A stretch of DNA of 19,813 nt from Rhodospirillales bacterium (GCA_018648445.1 JABGRG010000077.1:1-19813), one strand, 5' to 3'. Positions 1 through 9,099 are shown, counted from the stretch's first letter. Notes: generated from the letters alone by a model not told the origin. Made by a program: numbers and translations.

Positions 1-1
1 G

Positions 2-844
2 GATATCTACGACCACTATGCCCACGGATTGATAAACCGTCGGCAATTTTTCGACAGGGCGGCGAAATTTGCCGTTGGCGGATTGACCGCAGCGGCGCTG
101 CTTGAGACGCTTTCGCCGAATTATGCGCTGGCCAATCAGGTCGACGAAAACGATCCGCGCATCAAGGGCGAGAACATCGAATACGCGTCACCCGACGGGC
201 ATGGCACCGTTCGCGGATATCTCGTCCGCCCAACTGGCGGGGGCAAGCGGGGCGGCGTGGTCGTGGTTCACGAGAACCGCGGGCTAAACCCCTATATTGC
301 CGACGTTGCACGCCGGGTCGCAGCCGCGGGATATATCGCGCTGGCACCGGACGGCCTAACGCCGCTTGGCGGCTATCCCGGCACTGATGATGAAGGCAAG
401 GTGATGCAGAAGAAGCTCGACAAGGGCAAGCTTCTGGAGGACTTCATCGCCGCGTACGGGCGGGTCAAATCCGACCCCGATTCCAATGGCAAGGTTGGGG
501 CGGTCGGGTTCTGCTATGGCGGTGGCGTGTGTAATTCAATGGCCGTACGATTGCCCGATCTGGCTGCTTCGGTGCCGTTCTACGGCCGACAGCCGAGCGC
601 TGCCGATGTCCCCAAGATCAAGGCTCCATTGCTGCTGCATTACGCGGCTCTCGACAAGCGGGTCAACAAGGGATGGCCGGATTACGAGGCGGCGCTGAAG
701 GCGAACGGCAAGGAATATACCGCCCACATGTATCCGGACGTTAACCACGGGTTCCACAACGATACCACCCCGCGCTATGACAAGGCGGCAGCGGAGCTCG
801 CCTGGGATCGGACCATCGCCTTCTTCAAGGAGCGGCTGGCGTAA
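2..844 (+). CDS. Dienelactone hydrolase family protein (5' end outside the window)
   Basis: An alpha/beta-hydrolase of the dienelactone hydrolase family, cut by the left edge. The frame is open from the first bases, and the residues before the first possible TTG start at 29 (DIYDHYAHG) look like the conserved leader of this subfamily, so the true start lies upstream. A Tat-like signal follows (RRQFFDRA, then a hydrophobic stretch to about SPNYALA), suggesting export. Counting from the TTG, the catalytic triad is C162 in GFCYGGG, D209 in AALDKRVN and H240 in NHGFH; HENRGL near residue 81 is the usual oxyanion-side motif. The substrate is unknown; relatives hydrolyse lactones or esters. It converges on iolE with only 10 nt between the stops, so it is probably not part of the inositol operon. 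Family call is strong, specific function is not. Confidence 0.85.
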   Translation, partial: DIYDHYAHGLINRRQFFDRAAKFAVGGLTAAALLETLSPNYALANQVDENDPRIKGENIEYASPDGHGTVRGYLVRPTGGGKRGGVVVVHENRGLNPYIADVARRVAAAGYIALAPDGLTPLGGYPGTDDEGKVMQKKLDKGKLLEDFIAAYGRVKSDPDSNGKVGAVGFCYGGGVCNSMAVRLPDLAASVPFYGRQPSAADVPKIKAPLLLHYAALDKRVNKGWPDYEAALKANGKEYTAHMYPDVNHGFHNDTTPRYDKAAAELAWDRTIAFFKERLA

Positions 845-854
845 CAAACGGGAT

Positions 855-1748
855 CTAGGCGGCCAGCCCCGCTGCGACTGATTTTTCGCGCAGGTAGTCG
901 TAGCCCATTTTCGCGTACGTCAGCGGAATGGCGATGGCCGGATCCTGTTCGGCTTCGACTACCAGCCAGCCTGCGTAACCCGCGCTACGCAAAGCCTCAA
1001 ACACGCCCGGATAGTCGATGAAGCCGTCACCGGGGACGGTGAACACGCCTTCGAGGACGGAGTCCATGAAGCCCGCGTCCGTCTCCAGCGATCGGGTCAG
1101 CACATCTTTGCGCGTGTCCTTGCAATGCACATGATTGATACGCGCGGCGTATGTGCGCGCCGCCGCAACCGGATCGCCGCCCCCATAGGCCAGATGGCCC
1201 GTGTCCAGCAAAAGGCCCACCTCGTCGCCGGTGTTTTCCATCAGGCGATCCACGTCCTGGGCGCTTTGCACAGCGGTTCCCATGTGATGGTGAAAGGCCA
1301 TGGCGACGCCGCGACCCGCCAGGTATTTGCCCATCTCGGTCAGGCGCTGGCCGTATTGCGCCCACTCGCCGTCGGGCACGTGCGGACGGGTCGATAGAGG
1401 GGTTCCCTTGGAGCCGTGGATGCAGCCGGTTACTTCGGCAAAGACCATGACCGAACAGCCCATATCGGCGAGAAGGGTCAAATGATCTTCGACGGCGGCC
1501 TTTTCGTCGGCGACGCTGCGGCTCAGAAGTTCGCCGCTGTACCACCCCGAAATCAGTTCCAGCCGGTGGGCCTGAAGGATGGGGCGAAGTTCCGACGAAA
1601 CGCGCGGGAACTTGTTGCCAAGCTCGATCCCCGCATAGCCTGCAGCCGCCGTTTCCGACAGGCACACTTCCAGCGGCGTGTCGCCGCCCAGTTCCGGCAT
1701 GTCGTCATTGGTCCAGGTCAGCGGATTGATGCCGATTTGTACGGACAT
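855..1748 (-). CDS. iolE: Inosose dehydratase IolE (myo-inosose-2 dehydratase)
   Basis: Cytoplasmic TIM-barrel enzyme of the xylose-isomerase-like superfamily, 297 residues, the usual length for IolE. It would dehydrate 2-keto-myo-inositol (scyllo-inosose) to 3,5/4-trihydroxycyclohexa-1,2-dione, the second step of inositol catabolism. Visible motifs are the N-terminal INPLTWTNDD, GWYSGEL (68-74), HHHMGT (153-158), LDTGH (181-185), HVHCKD (206-211) and VVEAEQDP (263-270); these carry the acidic and histidine residues expected to bind the divalent metal. The start is supported by GGGAGAA just upstream, inside the 3' end of iolD. The iolD stop lies one base before the iolE start, so the two are one transcript and probably translationally coupled. 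Specific call rests on the full set of motifs plus the neighbours iolD and iolG. Confidence 0.92.
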   Translation of the reverse strand: MSVQIGINPLTWTNDDMPELGGDTPLEVCLSETAAAGYAGIELGNKFPRVSSELRPILQAHRLELISGWYSGELLSRSVADEKAAVEDHLTLLADMGCSVMVFAEVTGCIHGSKGTPLSTRPHVPDGEWAQYGQRLTEMGKYLAGRGVAMAFHHHMGTAVQSAQDVDRLMENTGDEVGLLLDTGHLAYGGGDPVAAARTYAARINHVHCKDTRKDVLTRSLETDAGFMDSVLEGVFTVPGDGFIDYPGVFEALRSAGYAGWLVVEAEQDPAIAIPLTYAKMGYDYLREKSVAAGLAA

Positions 1749-1749
1749 T

Positions 1750-3600
1750 CTATTCTCCCGTTCTTTGTTTTTTTGTGGCGACTACATAGTTTTCGTGCGC
1801 GGCCTGAACTTCGGCGCGTTCCGAAACTTCCGGCACGGCAATGTCCCACCACGCCCCGCCGTCCTCAGTCGTTTTGATCGGGTCGGTTTCGATGGTGATG
1901 ACGTAGGTGCGATCCGCTTCCTTGGCGCGTTCCAGGGCGGCCTCAAGCTCGGCGACACTGGTCGCATGCTCGGATATGGCGCCCAGACTTGCCGCGTGGG
2001 CGGTAAAGTCAATGTCGGGCAACTCGCCGTCGGTGCGCACCGATGAGAACAGATTATTGAAGCTCTCGCCGCCACACGCCCGTTGCAGCCGGTTGATGCA
2101 ACCGAAACCGCGATTGTCGAGAAGCACGATAATCAGCTTCTTGCCCATCAATACCGAGGTGGCGATTTCGGAATTCAGCATCAGATAACTGCCGTCGCCG
2201 ACCAGCACGAAAACCTCGCGGCTGGGGTCGGCGATTTTGACGCCCAGCCCGCCGGCGATTTCGTAGCCCATGCAGCTATAGCCGTATTCCATGTGATAGC
2301 CGCCGGGCTCGGGGGTTCGCCACAGCTTGTGAAGTTCTCCCGGAAGGCCGCCCGCCGCGCACACGACCACATCGCGCTGCCCCGCTGCCCGGTTGGCCGC
2401 GCCCAAAACCTGGGCATCGGTGGGCAGCGGTGCGTTGGTTGGTTTGGTGGCGCGCTCGACGGCTTCATTCCATTCGCCGGTGAGCTGGCGCATCTTGCCG
2501 CCCCAGGCCGATGGTGCTTTCCAGTCGCCGAGTTTTTCGTCCAAAGCCTCAAGGCCCCGTTTCGCATCGCTTACCAACGGCAGGGCTCCGTGTTTGACCG
2601 AATCGAATGCCTGCACGTTGAGCTGGATCAGTTTGCCGTTCTCGTTGGCGAAAATGGATCGCGACGCGGTGGTGAAGTCGCCCAAACGCGTTCCCACGGC
2701 CAAAACCACATCGGCTTCGGCGGCCAATGCATTGGCGGCGCTTGCCCCGGTCACGCCCAGCGATCCGACCTGATTTGAGTGATCCCACGCGAGTGCGCCC
2801 TTTCCGGCCTGCGTCTCGGTTACGGGAATGTCGTAGCGTTCGGCGAAATCGGCCAGTTCCTTGCAGGCCAGCGAATAATGAACGCCGCCACCAGCCACGA
2901 TCAGAGGTTTTTCAGCGGATTTCAGGGCTTCCAGCGCCGCCGCCAATTCGCCTTCGTCGGGGCCGATGCGGCGCGCCGTGCGCACCCGGGGTGCGAAGAA
3001 TTTCACCGGATAGTCGAAGGCCATGGCCTGAACATCCTGCGGGATGGCCAGCGTTACGGGTCCGCAATTGGCCGGATCGGTCAGCACGTCCAGGGCGACC
3101 GGAAGGGACGTCAGTAATTGCTCGGGTCGCGTGATGCGGTCCCAGTAGCGCGAAACGGGTTTGAAACAGTCGTTTGCCGACACCGTTCCATCGCCGAAAT
3201 TCTCAACCTGCTGAAGCACCGGGTCGGGCCGCCTGGAGGCGAAGATATCGCCCGGCAAAAACAAAACCGGCAAGCGGTTGACATGGGCCAGGGCGGCGGC
3301 CGTCACCATGTTGGTGGCGCCTGGGCCGATTGAAGTCGCGCAGGCCATCATGCGGCGGCGGTTCATGGCTTTGGCGTAGGCGATGGCGATGTGCGCCAGA
3401 GCTTGCTCGTTATGGCCGCGGAAGGTGGGAAGTTCCTCCCGCGCGGCATAAAGCGCTTCGCCCAGCCCGGCGACGATTCCATGCCCGAAAATGGCGAATA
3501 CGCCGGCAAACAGCGGCACTTCCTTGCCGTCGATTTCCGTACGTTGGGCGTTCAGGTATCGAACCAGGGCCTGAGCCATGGTTAAGCGTACGGTTTCCAT
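1750..3600 (-). CDS. iolD: 3D-(3,5/4)-trihydroxycyclohexane-1,2-dione hydrolase IolD
   Basis: Thiamine-diphosphate enzyme that hydrolytically opens the cyclic dione made by IolE to 5-deoxy-glucuronate. The protein is 616 residues from the chosen start METVRLTMAQAL, close to other IolD proteins. It has the three-domain ThDP layout: an N-terminal pyrimidine-binding domain with catalytic Glu65 (GHNEQALAHIA), a central domain with VAGGGVHYS near 235-243, and a C-terminal pyrophosphate-binding domain with GDGSYLMLNSE (468-478) and N496 as the second metal ligand. An upstream in-frame ATG at 3696 would add 32 residues, but those do not resemble the family and a strong GAGGAGG lies 8 nt before the 3600 start. 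First gene of the iolDE unit, diverging from iolG. Confidence 0.93.
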   Translation of the reverse strand: METVRLTMAQALVRYLNAQRTEIDGKEVPLFAGVFAIFGHGIVAGLGEALYAAREELPTFRGHNEQALAHIAIAYAKAMNRRRMMACATSIGPGATNMVTAAALAHVNRLPVLFLPGDIFASRRPDPVLQQVENFGDGTVSANDCFKPVSRYWDRITRPEQLLTSLPVALDVLTDPANCGPVTLAIPQDVQAMAFDYPVKFFAPRVRTARRIGPDEGELAAALEALKSAEKPLIVAGGGVHYSLACKELADFAERYDIPVTETQAGKGALAWDHSNQVGSLGVTGASAANALAAEADVVLAVGTRLGDFTTASRSIFANENGKLIQLNVQAFDSVKHGALPLVSDAKRGLEALDEKLGDWKAPSAWGGKMRQLTGEWNEAVERATKPTNAPLPTDAQVLGAANRAAGQRDVVVCAAGGLPGELHKLWRTPEPGGYHMEYGYSCMGYEIAGGLGVKIADPSREVFVLVGDGSYLMLNSEIATSVLMGKKLIIVLLDNRGFGCINRLQRACGGESFNNLFSSVRTDGELPDIDFTAHAASLGAISEHATSVAELEAALERAKEADRTYVITIETDPIKTTEDGGAWWDIAVPEVSERAEVQAAHENYVVATKKQRTGE

Positions 3601-3608
3601 CAATCGAG

Positions 3609-3615
3609 CCTCCTC
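3609..3615 (-). promoter_or_regulatory. Ribosome binding site that fixes the iolD start
   Basis: GAGGAGG on the minus strand, 8 nt before the ATG at 3600. It is the reason for preferring this start to the longer open frame beginning at 3696. Confidence 0.8.
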
Positions 3616-3729
3616 GTCGCTGCTTTCGTTGCTTGCCGCAAAAATAAATATTCCATTTTCTATCCGGATTAGAATATCTTTATCTGCCGGTGGCAATAGG
3701 AAAAAAACGGGATGTCAGTCGACATCAGC

Positions 3730-3737
3730 AGGAGGGG
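3730..3737 (+). promoter_or_regulatory. Ribosome binding site that fixes the iolG start
   Basis: AGGAGGGG with the GGAGG core 6 nt before the ATG at 3742. An earlier in-frame ATG at 3712 lacks such a site and would add ten residues (MSVDISRRGP) before the conserved dinucleotide-binding fold. Confidence 0.8.
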
Positions 3738-3741
3738 TCCC

Positions 3742-4728
3742 ATGATTAGTATCGTTCAGTTCGGCGCCGGACGTATCGGCAAAATTCATGCATCTAACGT
3801 CGCCTTGAATCCGCGGGCGAAACTTCGCTATGTGGTGGATATCGACGAGGCTTCGGCGCAGGCGCTGGCAACGGCTCACGGTGCTGAGGTCACGGACACC
3901 GAAACCGCGCTTGCCGACATGAGCGTCGACGCGGTGATCATCGCCTCGTCCACCGATACCCATACTCCGCTTATCGAGGCGGCTTGCCGTGCGGGAAAGA
4001 ACATCTTTTGCGAAAAACCGGTTGATTTGGATTCGGCGAAAGCCGCCAAGGTGCTCGGCGTCGTGGAGGAAACGGGTGTCAAGTTATTGGTCGCCTTTAA
4101 TCGCCGATTTGATCCCAGTTTTGCGGCCTTGCACAAGGAGCTTCGGGATGGCCGCATCGGCAAGGTCGAGCAGGTCATCATCACCAGCCGCGATCCCGGC
4201 CCGCCGCCCGCCGAATACATCAAGGTGTCGGGCGGCTTGTTCCGCGACATGATGATCCATGATTTTGACATGGCCCGTTGGCTGCTTGGCGAAGAGCCGA
4301 CCGAAGTTTACGCCGCCGCCAGTTGTCTGGTCGATCCGGCAATTGGCGAATTGGGCGATGTGGATACCGCCGCCGTTACCCTCAAGACCAAAAGCGGAGC
4401 CGTGTGCCATATCACCAACAGCCGCCGCGCCGTCTACGGATACGATCAGCGCATCGAGGTGTTCGGCGAAAACGGTATGCTCAGTGCCGGCAACAAGACG
4501 GACACGACGGTCGAAATCTCAAACGGGGACGGCGTCACCGGTGACAAGCCGATGTTGTTCTTCCTGGAACGTTACGCGGACGCCTACAAGGTCGAACTCG
4601 ATCACTTTATCGACAGCCTGGAAAGCGGTACGCCATTGCTGGCCGATGGCGAGGACGGCCTGCGCTCACTGCTGCTGGCGGATGCGGCGGCAAAGTCGGC
4701 GGAAACGGGGTTGCCGGTAAAACTATAG
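3742..4728 (+). CDS. iolG: Inositol 2-dehydrogenase IolG
   Basis: NAD-dependent oxidoreductase of the Gfo/Idh/MocA family, 328 residues. It would oxidise myo-inositol to scyllo-inosose, the entry step feeding IolE and IolD. The Rossmann fold opens with the GxGxxG motif FGAGRIG (7-13). The signature EKP lies at 91-93, with K92 in the catalytic-lysine position. GGLFRDMMIHDFDMARW (164-180) supplies D169 and H173, equivalent to the catalytic Asp and His of Bacillus IolG. It is transcribed away from iolDE across a shared control region and ends 33 nt before the stop of the ABC ATPase gene on the other strand. Family members also act on scyllo-inositol or related sugars, so inositol is preferred mainly because of the neighbours. 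Confidence 0.88.
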   Translation: MISIVQFGAGRIGKIHASNVALNPRAKLRYVVDIDEASAQALATAHGAEVTDTETALADMSVDAVIIASSTDTHTPLIEAACRAGKNIFCEKPVDLDSAKAAKVLGVVEETGVKLLVAFNRRFDPSFAALHKELRDGRIGKVEQVIITSRDPGPPPAEYIKVSGGLFRDMMIHDFDMARWLLGEEPTEVYAAASCLVDPAIGELGDVDTAAVTLKTKSGAVCHITNSRRAVYGYDQRIEVFGENGMLSAGNKTDTTVEISNGDGVTGDKPMLFFLERYADAYKVELDHFIDSLESGTPLLADGEDGLRSLLLADAAAKSAETGLPVKL

Positions 4729-4761
4729 GCCGAAATTAAAGGCCAAAATAATAGGCTGGGC

Positions 4762-5835
4762 TTATTCCTCCGCGCGGACCAGGTTTACGCCGCGGTCGGA
4801 AAGGGTGATCGAAACACTTTCTCCCTGGGCTACGGGCGCCGACAGATCGTGGTCGATCACGAACAACTCGCCCAGATCACTGAACACGGTGTATTCCAGG
4901 TGGCTGCCAAGATAGGCCGCCTTGGAAACCCTGCCGCTCAGCTTGACGTTACCCACGGCCTCGGAAATCTTGATGGACTCGGGACGGATCGCCAATTGGG
5001 TCGGTCCTGCGGGCAGGCCTTGATGCGGTCTTTCGATCTCCAGTCCGCCGACTTTTACCAGCGCATTTCCGTCGCTGACCCTTAGGATTTCCCCTTCCAC
5101 CAGGTTGGCGTCGCCGATGAAATCGGCCACGAAGGTATCGACCGGTCTTTCGTAAAGATCGTAGGGGCTGCCCACCTGGGCGATGACCGCGTCCTTCATG
5201 ACGACGATGCGGTCCGACACCGCCAGCGCTTCGGACTGGTCGTGGGTGACGTAGACGACGGTCAGGCCCAAATCCTTTTGAAGATCGCGGATTTCTTCGC
5301 GCATACGGCGGCGCAGTTTGGCATCCAGATTGGAAAGCGGTTCGTCGAACAGCAGCACTTGGGGTTCAAGAACCAACGCCCGCGCCACAGCCACGCGCTG
5401 TTGCTGGCCGCCGGAAAGTTCGCTGGGCAGCCGGTCTTCATAACCAGTGAGACCGACCACGCCCAAGCCGTCGCTGGCCCGTTCCATGGCCGCCGCCTTG
5501 TCCTGCCCGCCGACGCGAAGGCCGTAGGCCACGTTTTGGGCCACAGTCATATGTGGGAACAGAGCGTATGACTGGAAAACCATGGAAACGTCGCGGTCGG
5601 TGGCGGGCAGGTGGGTGACTTCGCTATCGCCGATAAGAATTTGCCCCGAGGTCGCCATTTCCAGCCCGGCGATCATGCGCAACGTCGTCGTCTTGCCACA
5701 GCCCGAGGGGCCGAGGAAGGTGATAAGTTCGCCCGCATCGATCTTGAACGAAACGTCCCGCACCGCCACCACTTCGCCAAACGCCTTGGTGACGTTGCGA
5801 AACTCAACCGATGCAGCTTTGCTTTTGATGATCAT
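4762..5835 (-). CDS. ABC transporter ATP-binding protein (AfuC/FbpC/PotA type)
   Basis: ATPase subunit that powers the importer encoded just upstream, 357 residues from the chosen start MIIKSKAASV. All nucleotide-binding motifs are intact: Walker A GPSGCGKTT (42-50), Q-loop Q87 (FQSYALFPHMT), signature LSGGQQQRVAVARAL (139-153), Walker B VLLFDEP (159-165) and H-loop H197 (YVTHDQSEA). The C-terminal third (about 240-357) is a TOBE-type regulatory domain, typical of importers for iron, polyamines, phosphonates or sugar phosphates. Its ATG overlaps the permease stop by four bases (ATGA), so translation is coupled. The frame is open much farther upstream inside the permease, but those residues are out-of-frame permease sequence and not part of this gene. 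Confidence 0.93.
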   Translation of the reverse strand: MIIKSKAASVEFRNVTKAFGEVVAVRDVSFKIDAGELITFLGPSGCGKTTTLRMIAGLEMATSGQILIGDSEVTHLPATDRDVSMVFQSYALFPHMTVAQNVAYGLRVGGQDKAAAMERASDGLGVVGLTGYEDRLPSELSGGQQQRVAVARALVLEPQVLLFDEPLSNLDAKLRRRMREEIRDLQKDLGLTVVYVTHDQSEALAVSDRIVVMKDAVIAQVGSPYDLYERPVDTFVADFIGDANLVEGEILRVSDGNALVKVGGLEIERPHQGLPAGPTQLAIRPESIKISEAVGNVKLSGRVSKAAYLGSHLEYTVFSDLGELFVIDHDLSAPVAQGESVSITLSDRGVNLVRAEE

Positions 5836-8048
5836 ACCGCGCCAACTCCTATTGCCGGACGCTCTTGCTTGTCGGCCATGCCGCGCCTGCCAAGCTTGCG
5901 TTCGCCAACCACCTTTTGAACCAGAAGAATGACCGCCAGCATGACGACGATCAGGGTCGATGAATATGCGATGGCTAAACCGTAATCGCCGTTTTCGACG
6001 CGCCCGATGATATACGAAGTGGCCATGTCGTAGCGTGCGCTGACCAGGAAGATCACGGCGCTGATTGCCGTCATGGCCCGAACGAAACTGTACACCAGCG
6101 CAGCCACAATGGCCGGGCGCAGCAGCGGCAGAACCACCTTGCGCAACGTAATGAAGCTGTTGGCGCCAAGGGTCAGCGACGATTCGTCGAGCGAGCGGTC
6201 GATCTGGCTCATGGACGCGATGCCCGCGCGCACGCCAACCGGCATGTTGCGGAACACGAAACACAAGACCAGGATCGCGCCCGTTCCCGTCAATTCGAGG
6301 GGCGGTACGTTGAAGGCCAGAATGTAGCTGACGCCGATGACTGTCCCGGGAATGGCAAAACTGAGCATGGTGCCAAATTCAAACAGGTCTTTCCCGCCGA
6401 AGCGCTGGCGCACCAGCACGTAAGCGGTCAAAAGGCCAACAGCGGCCGTCAACGGTGCTGAAATGGCGGCGATCATGACGGTCGTCGAGAAGGAGTTCCA
6501 CGCCGCCCCGGCCCAGATGATCCCGCTTTCAGCCCATTCGATGCCGAAGGCCTCGATGTAGTGCTTGAAGGTAAAGCTGTGGTCGTAGCCCCAAAGCTCG
6601 ACAAAGCCGCCGAAAATGATCATGGCGTAAATGACGAAGGTCAGCAGCGCCCAGGGAATGGCGGTGGAATAGACCACAACCGTCAGGCTCTTGGGCAGAT
6701 GCGGATGTACGCCCGAATCACCCTTTCCGGTTACCGTGGTGTATGACTTTTTGCCCAGCCAGCGGCGCTGCACGTAAAAAGCCGACAAGGTGAAGCACAA
6801 CAGTACCAGCGCCAGCACAGCGGCGCGTGCCTGATCGTTCTGAGCCCCGACGATGGCATAGAAGATCGATGTCGACAGCACCTCGAAATCGCCGCCCAGG
6901 ACCATCGGGTTGCCGAAATCGGCCATGGCTTCGATGAAGCCGATCAGGAAGGCGTTGGCGAGGCCGGGCCTGATCAGCGGCAGCGTAATGGTGGTGAAAG
7001 TTTTCCAACGGTCGGCGCGCAGCGTCTGGGCTGCTTCCTCCATCGCCGGACTGACGCCCTCAACCACGCCGATCAGCACCAGGAAGGCGATCGGCGTATA
7101 CGACAACATCTGGGCCAGCAAAATTCCCGGCAGGCCGTAGATCCAGCGTCCGGGCTCGATACCGAAGGTGTCACCCAGGAACGCTGAAATAGCGCCCGAA
7201 CGACCGAACAACAGAATGATGGCCAGCGAAATCACGAAGGGCGGGGTAATGATCGGAAGGACCGACAAAATCCTCAGCATCTTTTTCGCGCGAAAACCGG
7301 TGCGTGTCGCGATCAGGGCGAACGCCAGTCCCAACGTGGTGGTGCCCACACCCGTCAGCACGGCCAGGGTCAGCGAATTCCACGCGACGCCGCAACCGAC
7401 ACTGCTTGTTACGCAATCCAGTCCCCAAATGCTGTGCGAAAATAGTTTGTCGAAAAACTGCAGGGGTGCGAAATTCTCCTCGTTGTCCTGCAGCGCGCTG
7501 ACCAGAATCCGCGAAACGGGGAAAAAGACGAAAGCCGTGACCATGGAAATAATAAGGGAAATGCTGCCGACGACGAAGACGTCGCCGTTGATCGCGCCGC
7601 GCGCCGCAACGCCTTGCGCGAACAGGAACAGGAATGCGCCGCTGACCAGAAGCGCGCCGTACCCCATGCCGAACTGACGGACCTCCATTTCGCCGAACCA
7701 GGCATTCAGGAATTCCCAGTTCCAGCCGGCCAGACTAACCGTGAAGCCCTGCAGAAGCGTGTAAGCCAGTCCGAAGCCGCCTGCGGCCAGCAGAACGGTG
7801 GAAAACAGCGGGTCCATCTTGGAACGGCGGATAACGAAAAACGGGGCCAGAAGCGCCAGACCGATGGGCGACAGCCATTCGCGGTCAAAAAACAGAGAAA
7901 CGAAAAGGCCCGGCGCATAGTCAACTTCCGTGACATATCCGTCGAGCCATTCGAGGGTCCAGAAACCGTCGTCTATGGCGTACCAGGGGAGGATTGTATA
8001 ACCGACCCATCCAACGATAAGCCATAGAGCGACGGTTCTGTTCATCAT
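5832..8048 (-). CDS. Fused two-domain ABC transporter permease (AfuB/FbpB type)
   Basis: Inner-membrane permease of 738 residues in which both transmembrane halves are joined in one chain. The first BPD-type domain (about 220-425) has an EAA loop near 337-365 (EEAAQTLRADRW...LPLIRPG). The second (about 515-710) has its loop near 620-646 (DESSLTLGANSF...LPLLRPA). These loops contact the ATPase. In front lies an extra region of about 200 residues with several hydrophobic segments (near 8-22, 48-75, 82-103, 130-150, 156-180), which makes the protein longer than a minimal fused permease. It starts 19 nt after the binding-protein stop, with only a weak Shine-Dalgarno-like TGGA, and overlaps the ATPase gene by four bases, giving the operon order binding protein, permease, ATPase. 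Confidence 0.9.
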   Translation of the reverse strand: MMNRTVALWLIVGWVGYTILPWYAIDDGFWTLEWLDGYVTEVDYAPGLFVSLFFDREWLSPIGLALLAPFFVIRRSKMDPLFSTVLLAAGGFGLAYTLLQGFTVSLAGWNWEFLNAWFGEMEVRQFGMGYGALLVSGAFLFLFAQGVAARGAINGDVFVVGSISLIISMVTAFVFFPVSRILVSALQDNEENFAPLQFFDKLFSHSIWGLDCVTSSVGCGVAWNSLTLAVLTGVGTTTLGLAFALIATRTGFRAKKMLRILSVLPIITPPFVISLAIILLFGRSGAISAFLGDTFGIEPGRWIYGLPGILLAQMLSYTPIAFLVLIGVVEGVSPAMEEAAQTLRADRWKTFTTITLPLIRPGLANAFLIGFIEAMADFGNPMVLGGDFEVLSTSIFYAIVGAQNDQARAAVLALVLLCFTLSAFYVQRRWLGKKSYTTVTGKGDSGVHPHLPKSLTVVVYSTAIPWALLTFVIYAMIIFGGFVELWGYDHSFTFKHYIEAFGIEWAESGIIWAGAAWNSFSTTVMIAAISAPLTAAVGLLTAYVLVRQRFGGKDLFEFGTMLSFAIPGTVIGVSYILAFNVPPLELTGTGAILVLCFVFRNMPVGVRAGIASMSQIDRSLDESSLTLGANSFITLRKVVLPLLRPAIVAALVYSFVRAMTAISAVIFLVSARYDMATSYIIGRVENGDYGLAIAYSSTLIVVMLAVILLVQKVVGERKLGRRGMADKQERPAIGVGAV

Positions 8049-8067
8049 TTGAAGTCCAGTTCTTGAA

Positions 8068-9099
8068 TTAACGCGGCAAGGACTTGACTTCGTTGTCCCA
8101 CTTGCTGAGCAGACGCTTGCGCTCAGCCGAGGAGCCGTACAGGCCGAAGTTATAATCGATCAGTTTGATTTGATCGACCTTCGGGGCTTCCGGCGGAGGC
8201 TCGACGCCCGCGTTCGACGGTACCTGATAGGCCTTCGCTTGCGGCATCAGCTTTTGCGCCGGCGGGCTAAGCGCCCAGTTTACCCACGCCTTGGCCGACT
8301 TCATGTTGCGCGCACCCTTGATGATGCTCATGGAGCCGATTTCGTAGCCGGTGCCTTCGCACGGCGCCACGGCCTTGATCGGGAAGCCCTTGATCACCTG
8401 GGTCACCACGTCATGCAGGAAGACGATGCCGATGGTGGTTTCGCCACGCGCCGCCGCCTTGATCGGAGCCGAACCTGACTTGGTGTACTGGTTGACGTTC
8501 TTGTGCAGGCCCTTCATGAAGTCGAAGCCGCCGTCCTCGCCAAACAGTTGGACGATGGTGGCCAGCGTCGTGTAGGCCGTGCCCGAGGAATTCGGGTTGG
8601 CAATCTGCACTTCGCCCTTGTATTCGGGCTTGAGCAAGTCTTTCCAGCACTTTGGTTCGGGCAGGCCTTTCTTGGCCAGCAGCTCGGTGTTGTAGCCGTA
8701 GCCCAACGCGCCCATGTAGATGCCGACGGTCTTGAAGTCGGCCTGTTCGGCCTGCTTCTGCGACCAGGGGCGAAGGTCGTTGTACAGGGTCGATTTGTAC
8801 GCGACCGTCAGGTTTTCTTCAGCGGCTTGCAGGTGCGGATCACCCGTGCCGCCCCACCAGACGTCGCCCTTGGGATTTTTGCGTTCGGCTTTGATCTGGG
8901 CGAAGGTTTCACCCGAGCTTTTGCGGGTCATGGCCACTTCGATGCCGGTGGCTTTCTGGAATTCCTTGATGACCAGCTGACACCATTCGATCTGCGGGCT
9001 GCAGTAAAGTGTCATTTTGTCTTTTGCAATTGCCGCCGATGACGCCGTCATAACGGCGGACGCAGCCAAAATCGTGATTAACGAGCTTCTATATTTCAT
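8068..9099 (-). CDS. ABC transporter periplasmic substrate-binding protein (AfuA/FbpA-like fold)
   Basis: Extracytoplasmic binding protein of 343 residues, first gene of the ABC operon. The start MKYRSSLITI gives a normal Sec signal peptide ending near SSAAIA-KDK (25) and is preceded by a strong GAGGAGGG; a longer frame from 9138 only adds residues before the signal. Mature motifs include LYCSPQIEW (31-39), SSGETFAQIKAER (61-73), GDVWWGGTGDP (78-88) and IANPNSSGTAY (166-176), typical of the AfuA/FutA/2-aminoethylphosphonate-binding group. Where ferric-binding FbpA has its iron-ligating Tyr-Tyr after the GE..-IGIV strand, this protein reads GETTIGIVFLHDV (219-231) with no tyrosines. Iron therefore looks unlikely; AfuA itself binds hexose phosphates, and the divergent phosphatase gene fits such a ligand. 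The ligand is inference. Confidence 0.88.
   Translation of the reverse strand: MKYRSSLITILAASAVMTASSAAIAKDKMTLYCSPQIEWCQLVIKEFQKATGIEVAMTRKSSGETFAQIKAERKNPKGDVWWGGTGDPHLQAAEENLTVAYKSTLYNDLRPWSQKQAEQADFKTVGIYMGALGYGYNTELLAKKGLPEPKCWKDLLKPEYKGEVQIANPNSSGTAYTTLATIVQLFGEDGGFDFMKGLHKNVNQYTKSGSAPIKAAARGETTIGIVFLHDVVTQVIKGFPIKAVAPCEGTGYEIGSMSIIKGARNMKSAKAWVNWALSPPAQKLMPQAKAYQVPSNAGVEPPPEAPKVDQIKLIDYNFGLYGSSAERKRLLSKWDNEVKSLPR

Larger units (their letters stand above)
3601..3741. promoter_or_regulatory. Divergent iolD/iolG promoter region with an AT-rich inverted repeat
   Basis: This 141-nt interval must carry the promoters of both iolDE (minus) and iolG (plus). Its centre is AT-rich and contains the arms ATATTC (3648-3653) and GAATAT (3672-3677), a 6-bp inverted repeat with an 18-nt spacer, a geometry seen in regulator binding sites. 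Read on the minus strand it also contains ATAGAAAATGGAATATTT, which resembles ATAGAA-plus-T-rich elements in the 17829-17912 region. I could not assign -35 and -10 boxes with confidence. Confidence 0.45.

Noticed and set aside
4729..4761. Terminator between iolG and the ABC ATPase gene
   Set aside because: Only GGCC-N9-GGCC was found, with no T-run; not enough for a call.
5836..6264. Long N-terminal extension of the ABC ATPase
   Set aside because: The frame stays open but encodes out-of-frame permease sequence; the ATGA overlap and the ATPase family start fix the true start at 5835.
4762..9099. Ferric-iron uptake system
   Set aside because: The operon order and fold fit FbpABC, but the FbpA tyrosine pair is absent, so iron is not the preferred substrate.
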